Assembly: GCF_949298305.1 (NCBI RefSeq)
Contig: NZ_CASFWU010000017.1
Coordinates: 1 to 57,788 of the forward strand
Origin: an uncultured Bacteroides sp.
GTDB lineage: Bacteria > Bacteroidota > Bacteroidia > Bacteroidales > Bacteroidaceae
Length of the DNA: 57,788 nucleotides
Direction of reading: 5' to 3'
Shown: positions 51,389 to 57,788 of the stretch, piece by piece
How positions within the stretch are numbered: position 1 is the first letter of the stretch
Layout: every line of letters begins with the position of its first letter
The notes under the pieces: generated by a model
Database searches by the model: none
Told to the model about the DNA's origin: nothing
The model's input: the letters and a program-made list of their open reading frames with translations, nothing else
Position numbers and translations under genes: made by a program

Positions 51389-52303
51389 ATGACGAACGAA
51401 GAACAGACCTATCACATACCCGTGCTGCTGAAGCCCAGCGTGGACGGCATGAACATCTGCCCGGACGGAACCTACGTGGACGTCACCTTCGGCGGCGGCG
51501 GACACTCGCGCGAAATCCTCTCCCGCCTGGGAGACGGAGGCCGCCTGCTGGGGTTCGACCAGGACGAGGACGCCGAGCGGAACATCCCGGCCGACCCGCA
51601 CTTCACCTTCGTGCGCAGCAACTTCCGCTACCTGCACAACTTCCTGCGCTACTACGGCGTGGAGCAGGTGGACGGCATCCTGGCCGACCTGGGCGTGTCG
51701 TCGCACCACTTCGACGACAGCGGACGGGGCTTCTCCTTCCGCTTCGACGGGGCGCTGGACATGCGCATGAACAAGCGCGCAGGCCTCACCGCCGCCGACG
51801 TGGTGAACACCTACAGCGAAGAACGCCTGGCGGACATCTTCTACCTCTACGGCGAACTGAAGAACAGCCGCAAGCTGGCCGCCGCCCTGGTCAAGGCCCG
51901 CACGGCAGGAGCCGTAGCCACCATCAGCGAGTTTCTGGAGGTGGTGAAGCCCTTCTTCGGCCGCGAACGCGAGAAGAAGGAGCTGGCCAAGGTGTTCCAG
52001 GCCCTGCGCATCGAGGTGAACCAGGAGATGGAGGCGCTGAAGGAAATGCTCTACGCCGCCATCGGGGCGCTGAAGCCCGGAGGCCGCCTGGCCGTCATCA
52101 CCTACCACTCGCTGGAAGACCGCATGGTGAAGAACGTGATGAAGACGGGCAACGTGGAGGGCAAGGCCGAAAAGGACTTCTACGGCAGGACCGACGCCCC
52201 CCTGCGGCCGGTGAACAACAAGGTCATCGTGCCCGACGAGGACGAAATGAGCCGCAACCCGCGCTCGCGCAGCGCCAAACTGAGAATAGCCGAAAAGATT
52301 TAA
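51389..52303 (+). CDS. rsmH: 16S rRNA m4C1402 methyltransferase
   Basis: 304 aa. SAM motif YVDVTFGGGGHSREIL near residue 30, GVSSHHFDDSGRGFSFRFDGALDMRMN, and the C-terminal YHSLEDRMVKN. It N4-methylates C1402 of 16S rRNA. Second gene of the dcw cluster, 70 bp after mraZ. Confidence 0.97.
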   Translation: MTNEEQTYHIPVLLKPSVDGMNICPDGTYVDVTFGGGGHSREILSRLGDGGRLLGFDQDEDAERNIPADPHFTFVRSNFRYLHNFLRYYGVEQVDGILADLGVSSHHFDDSGRGFSFRFDGALDMRMNKRAGLTAADVVNTYSEERLADIFYLYGELKNSRKLAAALVKARTAGAVATISEFLEVVKPFFGREREKKELAKVFQALRIEVNQEMEALKEMLYAAIGALKPGGRLAVITYHSLEDRMVKNVMKTGNVEGKAEKDFYGRTDAPLRPVNNKVIVPDEDEMSRNPRSRSAKLRIAEKI

Positions 52304-52332
52304 GTGCAAAACCATAAACAAGGGAGGCCACA

Positions 52333-52680
52333 ATGGACAAAGGACAAACTGAAGAAAAAAGCATCAGAAGACGCACCGCCTGGAAGAACATCGTAGGCGG
52401 CGACATCCTGGCTACGGACTTCTTCCGCCGCCAGACCAAACTGCTGGTGCTCATCATGGTGCTCATCATCTTCTACATACACAACCGCTACGCCTGCCAG
52501 CAGCAGCTGATAGAGATTGACAAGCTGAAGAAGGAACTGACGGACATCAAGTACGACGCGCTGACACGCAGCTCGGAACTGATGAAGCAGAGCCGCCAGT
52601 CGAAGATTGAGGAATACATAGCGGGCAGGGAGAGCGACCTGCAGACCTCGACCAACCCGCCCTATCTGATTAAGGAATAA
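52333..52680 (+). CDS. ftsL: FtsL-like cell division protein
   Basis: 115 aa bitopic protein: basic cytoplasmic N-terminus (RRRTAWKNIVGGDI), one membrane segment (LLVLIMVLIIFYIHN, about residues 37-51), then a short coiled coil (QQQLIEIDKLKKELTDIKYDAL). The position between rsmH and ftsI identifies it as FtsL, since the sequence is poorly conserved. It would complex with FtsB and FtsQ at the septum. Confidence 0.85.
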   Translation: MDKGQTEEKSIRRRTAWKNIVGGDILATDFFRRQTKLLVLIMVLIIFYIHNRYACQQQLIEIDKLKKELTDIKYDALTRSSELMKQSRQSKIEEYIAGRESDLQTSTNPPYLIKE

Positions 52681-52698
52681 CGATAAAACGACCCAACC

Positions 52699-54822
52699 AT
52701 GGCTGTAAACAAGAAGAATATAATGACCCGCTACTTCTTCGTCATGCTCGTCATGAGCCTGGCGGGAATTGCCATTGTCGTGAAGGGAGCGCTGATTATG
52801 TTCGCCGAACGGCAGTACTGGCAGGACGTGGCCGACCGCTTCGTGCGCGAAGGCGTCACCGTGAAGCCCAACCGCGGCAACATCCTCTCGGCCGACGGCA
52901 AGCTGATGGCCAGCTCGCTGCCCGAGTACCGCATCTACATGGACTTCAAGGCCGGAGGCGAGAAGAAGGACACCATGCTGATGAACCACCTGACGGAAAT
53001 CTGCGAGGGGCTGCACAAGATATTCCCCGACAAGAGCGCCGCCGAGTTCAAGGCCCACCTGCTGAAAGGACGCAGGAAGGGCAGCCGCAACTACCTGATT
53101 TATCCCCGCCGCATCTCGTACATCCAGTACAAGGAGGCCAAACGACTGCCCGTGTTCAACCTGAACAAGTATAAGGGCGGCTTCCACGAACTGGCCTACA
53201 ACCAGCGCAAGAAGCCCTTCGGCTCGCTGGCGGCTCGTACGCTGGGCGACCTCTACGCCGACACGGCACAGGGCGCCAAGAACGGCATCGAACTGGCCTT
53301 CGACACCCTGCTGAAGGGACAGGACGGCATCACCCACCGCCAGAAGGTGATGAACAAGTACCTCAACATCGTGGACCGTCCGCCCGTAGACGGCTGCGAC
53401 ATCATCTCCACCATCGACGTGGGCATGCAGGACATCTGCGAGAAAGCGCTGGTGGACAAGCTGAAGGAACTGAACGCCAGCGTGGGCGTGGCCGTGCTCA
53501 TGGAGGTGCAGACGGGCGAGGTGAAAGCCATCGTCAACATGATGAAGGCAGGCGACGGCAACTACTACGAGATGCGCAACAACGCCATCAGCGACATGCT
53601 GGAACCGGGCTCCACCTTCAAGACAGCCTCCATCATGGTGGCGCTGGAAGACGGAAAGATAACCCCCGACACGGAAGTGGACACCGGCAACGGCGTGATG
53701 AACATGTACGGCAGCAAGATGAGAGACCACAACTGGCATCGCGGAGGATACGGAAAAATCAACGTAACCCGCATCCTGGAAGTGTCGTCCAACGTGGGCG
53801 TGTCTTACCTCATAGACAAGTACTACAAGAACGACCCGCAGAAGTACGTCGACGGACTGAAGCGCATGAGCCTGGACCAGCCGCTCCACCTCCAGATACC
53901 CGGCGAGGGAACGCCCAACATCAAAGGCCCCAAAGAACGCTACTTTGCCAAGACCACCCTGCCGTGGATGAGCATCGGATATGAGACACAGATTCCGCCC
54001 ATCAACACGCTGACGTTCTACAACGCCATTGCCAACAACGGCGTCATGGTACGCCCCAAGTTCGTAAAGGCAGCCGTCAAGGACGGAGAGGTAATCAAGG
54101 AATATCCCACGGAAATCATCAACCCCAAGATATGCTCCGACCACACGCTGGCCCAGATACGCGACATCCTGCGGAAAGTAGTCTCGCAGGGACTCGCCAA
54201 GCCTGCGGGCAGCAAGCAGTTCGCCGTTTCGGGCAAGACGGGCACCGCACAGATATCGCAGGGAGCAGCCGGCTACAAGGCCGGACGCACCAACTACCTG
54301 GTGAGCTTCTGCGGCTACTTCCCCTCCGAAGCACCGAAATACAGCTGCATCGTCGCCATTCAGAAACCGGGCCTGCCCGCTTCGGGCGGCTTGATGGCGG
54401 GCAGCGTGTTCAGCAAGATTGCGGAGCGGGTCTATGCCAAGGACCTCCGCCTCGACCTGAGCGCGGCCATAGACAGTACGACCAACGTCATCCCCGCGGT
54501 GAAGTCGGGCGACATGAAGGAGGCGCTCTACGTGCTGAACGAGCTGGACATCCCCGTACAGAACCAGACCGCTGCCCAACAAGGCAGCGAATGGTGGGGA
54601 CATACCCAGTCGGCACCCACGGCCGTCATCCTGCAAGGCCAGACACCTGCCGCAGGCACCGTGCCCAGTGTAATCGGCATGGGAGCGAAAGACGCGGTCT
54701 ATCTGCTGGAGAAACAGGGACTGAAGGTAAGGCTGAACGGTGTGGGCAAGGTGAAGAGACAGTCCATCGCAGGCGGAAGCACCCTGCGGAAAGGACAAAC
54801 CATCGCCCTGACGCTGAACTGA
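52699..54822 (+). CDS. ftsI: Penicillin-binding protein FtsI/PBP3 with C-terminal PASTA domain
   Basis: 707 aa. N-terminal membrane anchor (FFVMLVMSLAGIAIVVKGAL), then the transpeptidase with SxxK at S305-K308 (EPGSTFKTA), SxN at S363-N365 (VSSNVG) and KTG at K513-G515 (VSGKTGTAQ). The last about 60 residues (VPSVIGMGAKDAVYLLEKQG) are one PASTA domain. It cross-links septal peptidoglycan. The stop is 18 bp downstream of ftsL spacing-wise and the gene is followed by murE after 96 bp. Confidence 0.96.
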   Translation: MAVNKKNIMTRYFFVMLVMSLAGIAIVVKGALIMFAERQYWQDVADRFVREGVTVKPNRGNILSADGKLMASSLPEYRIYMDFKAGGEKKDTMLMNHLTEICEGLHKIFPDKSAAEFKAHLLKGRRKGSRNYLIYPRRISYIQYKEAKRLPVFNLNKYKGGFHELAYNQRKKPFGSLAARTLGDLYADTAQGAKNGIELAFDTLLKGQDGITHRQKVMNKYLNIVDRPPVDGCDIISTIDVGMQDICEKALVDKLKELNASVGVAVLMEVQTGEVKAIVNMMKAGDGNYYEMRNNAISDMLEPGSTFKTASIMVALEDGKITPDTEVDTGNGVMNMYGSKMRDHNWHRGGYGKINVTRILEVSSNVGVSYLIDKYYKNDPQKYVDGLKRMSLDQPLHLQIPGEGTPNIKGPKERYFAKTTLPWMSIGYETQIPPINTLTFYNAIANNGVMVRPKFVKAAVKDGEVIKEYPTEIINPKICSDHTLAQIRDILRKVVSQGLAKPAGSKQFAVSGKTGTAQISQGAAGYKAGRTNYLVSFCGYFPSEAPKYSCIVAIQKPGLPASGGLMAGSVFSKIAERVYAKDLRLDLSAAIDSTTNVIPAVKSGDMKEALYVLNELDIPVQNQTAAQQGSEWWGHTQSAPTAVILQGQTPAAGTVPSVIGMGAKDAVYLLEKQGLKVRLNGVGKVKRQSIAGGSTLRKGQTIALTLN

Positions 54823-54918
54823 CAGGCACAGGCCGTCGGCTCAGACCTTGCGCCAGGCAACGGGAAACAAGAACTTGAATTCTGAACTTTGAAATCTGAA
54901 TTACTATATATAAGGTAT

Positions 54919-56379
54919 ATGAAACTGAACGAACTCTTGAAAGAAATACAGCCGATACAGACCATCGGACGTACAGATATGGAAATAACAGGCGTGGACA
55001 TTGACTCCAGGCAGGTGGAAGCCGGCCATCTGTTCATAGCCATGCGCGGCACGCAGACCGACGGACATGCCTACATCCCGTCGGCCGTCGCCAAGGGAGC
55101 CGCAGCCATCCTCTGCGAAGAACTGCCTGAAGAGGCCGCCGGGAAGCAGGAAGTGGCCTGGGTAGTGGTGAAGGACAGCGAAGAGGCGGCAGGCAAAGTG
55201 GCCACCACCTTCTACGGCGACCCCACCTCGAAGCTGGAGCTGGTGGGAGTGACCGGCACGAACGGCAAGACCACCATCGCCACCTTATTATATCATACGT
55301 TCCGCTACTTCGGCTACAAGGTGGGACTGATTTCGACGGTGTGCAACTACATCGACGACCTTCCTGTCCCTACGGAACACACCACCCCCGACCCCATCAC
55401 GCTGAACCGCCTGCTGGGCGAGATGGCGGACAGCGGCTGCAAGTACGCCTTCATGGAAGTAAGCTCGCACTCCATCGCCCAAAAGCGCATCAGCGGACTG
55501 AAGTTTGCCGGAGGCATCTTCACCAACCTGACGCGCGACCACCTGGACTATCACAAGACAGTGGAAAACTACCTGAAGGCCAAGAAGAAGTTCTTCGACG
55601 ACATGCCCAAGAACGCCTTCAGCCTGACGAACCTCGATGACAAGAACGGTCTGGTGATGACGCAGAACACGCGTTCGCGCGTCTATACCTACTCGCTGCG
55701 CAGCCTCAGCGACTTCAAGGGACGTGTGCTGGAATCGCACTTCGACGGCATGCTGCTCGACTTCAACAACCACGAGCTGGCCGTTCACTTCATCGGGCGT
55801 TTCAACGCCTCCAACCTGCTGGCCGTGTTCGGTGCCGCCGTGCTGCTGGGCAAGAAGGAGGAAGACGTGCTGGTGGCCCTCAGCACCCTGCACCCCGTAG
55901 CGGGCCGCTTCGATGCCGTCCGCTCTCCCCGCGGCTTCACGGCCATTGTGGACTACGCCCACACGCCCGACGCGCTGGTCAACGTGCTCAACGCCATTCA
56001 CGGCGTGCTGGAAGGCAAGGGGAAAGTCATCACCGTGGTGGGCGCCGGAGGCAACCGCGACAAAGGGAAACGCCCCCTCATGGCCAAAGAGGCCGCCCGC
56101 CTCAGCGACCGCCTGGTCATCACCAGCGACAATCCCCGCTTCGAGGAGCCGCAGGACATCATCAACGACATGCTGGCCGGACTCGACAAGGACGACATGC
56201 AGAAGACCCTCAGCATAGCCGACCGCCGCGAAGCCATCAGAACGGCCTGCATGCTGGCACAGGCGGGAGACGTGATACTGGTAGCCGGCAAGGGCCACGA
56301 GAACTATCAGGAAGTGAAGGGCGTGAAGCACCACTTCGACGACAAGGAAGAACTCCAGAAGATTTTCAACGAACATTGA
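54919..56379 (+). CDS. murE: UDP-N-acetylmuramoyl-L-alanyl-D-glutamate ligase (MurE)
   Basis: 486 aa from MKLNELLKEIQPIQ; an in-frame ATG at 54889 precedes an AT-rich leader and is less likely. ATP loop GVTGTNGKTTIATLLYH, HTTPDPITLNRLL, EVSSHSIAQKRISG and DYAHTPDALVNVL. The C-terminal residue motif SDNPRFEEPQ reads DNPR, the diaminopimelate-specific form, so it likely adds meso-A2pm as in Gram-negatives. Confidence 0.97.
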   Translation: MKLNELLKEIQPIQTIGRTDMEITGVDIDSRQVEAGHLFIAMRGTQTDGHAYIPSAVAKGAAAILCEELPEEAAGKQEVAWVVVKDSEEAAGKVATTFYGDPTSKLELVGVTGTNGKTTIATLLYHTFRYFGYKVGLISTVCNYIDDLPVPTEHTTPDPITLNRLLGEMADSGCKYAFMEVSSHSIAQKRISGLKFAGGIFTNLTRDHLDYHKTVENYLKAKKKFFDDMPKNAFSLTNLDDKNGLVMTQNTRSRVYTYSLRSLSDFKGRVLESHFDGMLLDFNNHELAVHFIGRFNASNLLAVFGAAVLLGKKEEDVLVALSTLHPVAGRFDAVRSPRGFTAIVDYAHTPDALVNVLNAIHGVLEGKGKVITVVGAGGNRDKGKRPLMAKEAARLSDRLVITSDNPRFEEPQDIINDMLAGLDKDDMQKTLSIADRREAIRTACMLAQAGDVILVAGKGHENYQEVKGVKHHFDDKEELQKIFNEH

Positions 56380-56404
56380 AAGTAACGATTAATCATCAAA
56401 CACT

Positions 56405-57673
56405 ATGCTATACTATTTATTCCGTTGGCTGGACCAATTCGATTTCCCCGGAGCGGGCATGTTCGGATACACTTCGTTCCGCGCGCTGATGGCCGTCATT
56501 CTGGCGCTGCTCATCTCGACCATCTGGGGCGACAAGTTCATCAACCTGCTGAAGCGGAAACAGATTACCGAAACACAGCGCGACGCCAGCATCGACCCGT
56601 TCGGCGTGAACAAAGTGGGCGTGCCCAGCATGGGCGGCGTCATCATCATCTTCGCCACGCTCATTCCCTGCCTGCTGCTGGGCAAGTTGGAGAACATCTA
56701 CATGGTACTGATGCTCATCACCACCGTGTGGCTGGGCTCGCTGGGCTTTGCTGACGACTACATCAAGATATTCAAGAAAGACAAGGAAGGACTGCACGGC
56801 AAGTTCAAGATTATCGGGCAGGTGGGACTGGGCCTCATCGTGGGACTGACGCTTTACCTCAGCCCGCAGGTGGTCATCCGCGAGAACATCGAGGTGGAAC
56901 TGCCCGGCGGACAGATGGAAGTGGTACACGCCGCCAAGGAAATCAAGGCCACGCAGACCACCATCCCCTTCTTCAAGAGCAACAACCTGGACTATGCCGA
57001 CGTGATGGGCTTCCTGGGCGAACATGCACAGACGGCGGGCTGGATTCTCTTCGTGCTGGTCACCATCTTCGTGGTGACCGCCGTGAGCAACGGAGCCAAC
57101 CTGAACGACGGCATGGACGGCATGGCGGCGGGCAACTCGGCCATCATCGGCCTGACGCTGGGCATACTGGCCTACGTGTCCAGCCACATTGAGTATGCGG
57201 GCTACCTGAACATCATGTACATCCCCGGCTCGGAAGAACTGGTCATCTTCGTCTGTGCCTTCATCGGCGCGCTGATCGGTTTCCTGTGGTACAACGCCTA
57301 TCCCGCCCAGGTGTTCATGGGCGACACGGGCAGCCTCACCATCGGTGGCATCATTGCCGTGCTGGCCATCATCATCCACAAGGAGCTGCTCATCCCCATC
57401 CTCTGCGGCGTGTTCCTGGTGGAGAACCTGTCGGTCATCATGCAGCGCGTCTACTACAAGGCGGGCAAACGGAAGGGAGTGAAGCAGCGCATCTTCAAGC
57501 GCACCCCCATCCACGACCACTTCCGCACCAGCATGAGCCTGATAGAGCCGGGATGCAAGGTGTTGTTCACCAAGCCCGACAAGCTGTTCCACGAATCGAA
57601 GATTACCGTCCGCTTCTGGATTGTGACCATCATCCTGGCAGCCGTCACCATCATCACGCTGAAGATAAGATAA
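56405..57673 (+). CDS. mraY: Phospho-N-acetylmuramoyl-pentapeptide transferase
   Basis: 422 aa, about 10 membrane segments. Catalytic loops: GVPSMGGVIIIFA, GFADDYIKIFKKDKEGL (DD), NDGMDGMAAGNSAI and GDTGSLTIGGIIAV, with HDHF (IHDHFRTSM) near the end. It makes lipid I from undecaprenyl phosphate. The insert between about residues 150-210 is longer than in E. coli (360 aa), a known feature of Bacteroidetes MraY. Followed by a 36-bp REP-like hairpin. Confidence 0.97.
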   Translation: MLYYLFRWLDQFDFPGAGMFGYTSFRALMAVILALLISTIWGDKFINLLKRKQITETQRDASIDPFGVNKVGVPSMGGVIIIFATLIPCLLLGKLENIYMVLMLITTVWLGSLGFADDYIKIFKKDKEGLHGKFKIIGQVGLGLIVGLTLYLSPQVVIRENIEVELPGGQMEVVHAAKEIKATQTTIPFFKSNNLDYADVMGFLGEHAQTAGWILFVLVTIFVVTAVSNGANLNDGMDGMAAGNSAIIGLTLGILAYVSSHIEYAGYLNIMYIPGSEELVIFVCAFIGALIGFLWYNAYPAQVFMGDTGSLTIGGIIAVLAIIIHKELLIPILCGVFLVENLSVIMQRVYYKAGKRKGVKQRIFKRTPIHDHFRTSMSLIEPGCKVLFTKPDKLFHESKITVRFWIVTIILAAVTIITLKIR

Positions 57674-57676
57674 AGA

Positions 57677-57712
57677 GCCTCTCCCCCAGCCCCTCCCCCA
57701 AAGGGAGGGGAG
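57677..57712. repeat. Single copy of the 36-bp REP-like hairpin
   Basis: Begins GCCTCTCCCCCAGCCCC, ends AAAGGGAGGGGAG; same length and pattern as the arms at 2128-2163 and 2215-2250. The stem is CCCCTCCC / GGGAGGGG. It lies between mraY and murD. Confidence 0.85.
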
Positions 57713-57764
57713 AAGGTGACTGAGAGACAGAAAAAACAAAAACTGAACATTAGAAGAACAAGAT

Positions 57765-57788
57765 ATGAAACAGGAAAGTAATTGTACA
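57765..57788 (+). CDS. murD: Start of the next dcw gene, probably murD (partial)
   Basis: An ATG followed by seven sense codons (MKQESNCT) before the window ends. The position after mraY is that of murD in the dcw cluster; the sequence is too short for proof. Confidence 0.45.

Overview
The window looks like a chromosomal segment of a fairly GC-rich member of the Bacteroidales, most likely Bacteroidaceae. The evidence is: Bacteroidetes-type promoter boxes (TAnnTTTG) upstream of many genes with little use of strong ribosome binding sites; lipoproteins with short lipoboxes; the recF/DUF721 pair; the dut-TPR-DUF4292-EnvC block; a glycine-lipid (glsA/glsB) pair; and the start of the dcw cell-wall cluster. 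No rRNA, phage, IS transposase or CRISPR array is visible.

Layout. 1-3.9 kb (minus): an M13 zinc peptidase, cut by the window edge, and an ABC-F ATPase that carries an in-frame palindromic repeat insertion. 4.0-8.4 kb (plus): a tight five-gene operon (HprK-like kinase, S26-type peptidase, PqqD-like protein, nucleotidyltransferase, ABC exporter) that resembles a RiPP maturation and export module but has no visible precursor. 8.5-13.1 kb: a minus-strand flavodoxin/RibD-like/SDR/hydrolase operon with a divergent AraC regulator. 13.9-18.4 kb: a tripartite MFS efflux operon (TolC, HlyD, MFS), with a small lipoprotein overlapping the MFS end antisense. 18.7-21.8 kb: DUF721 and recF, a membrane-anchored TPR protein, ribH, tRNA-Tyr and tRNA-Gly. 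21.9-24.2 kb: a Crp/Fnr regulator with an apparent frameshift at codon 2, and two genes that share a palindromic operator at identical spacing. 24.9-31.4 kb: prfB, an M16 peptidase and a GH43-type glycosidase. 31.9-39.5 kb: a PagL-like lipid A deacylase, a lipoprotein, an acyl-CoA synthetase, an ArgE-like deacylase, murF and a VanZ-like protein. 39.6-45.2 kb: an NSS transporter and the EnvC/DUF4292/TPR/dut operon. 46.0-50.0 kb: a dGTPase, glsB/glsA and an ECF sigma factor. 50.8 kb to the end: mraZ-rsmH-ftsL-ftsI-murE-mraY-(murD).

The most unusual content lies between genes. Several dispersed repeat families recur: (1) a roughly 155-200 bp GGAGTTAA-rich structured element in five copies, with a stem that co-varies between copies; (2) four gene-free regions holding tandem arrays with an exact 22-bp period and a related core (CCGTGCAAGCAT-like); (3) an unrelated four-unit palindromic array, also with a 22-bp period; (4) a 36-bp REP-like hairpin, found as an inverted pair inside the ABC-F reading frame and as a single copy between mraY and murD; (5) long inverted repeats built on CACGGATTACACGG or GCAGATGACGCAGAT. 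All calls were made by reading the sequence, with no database search.
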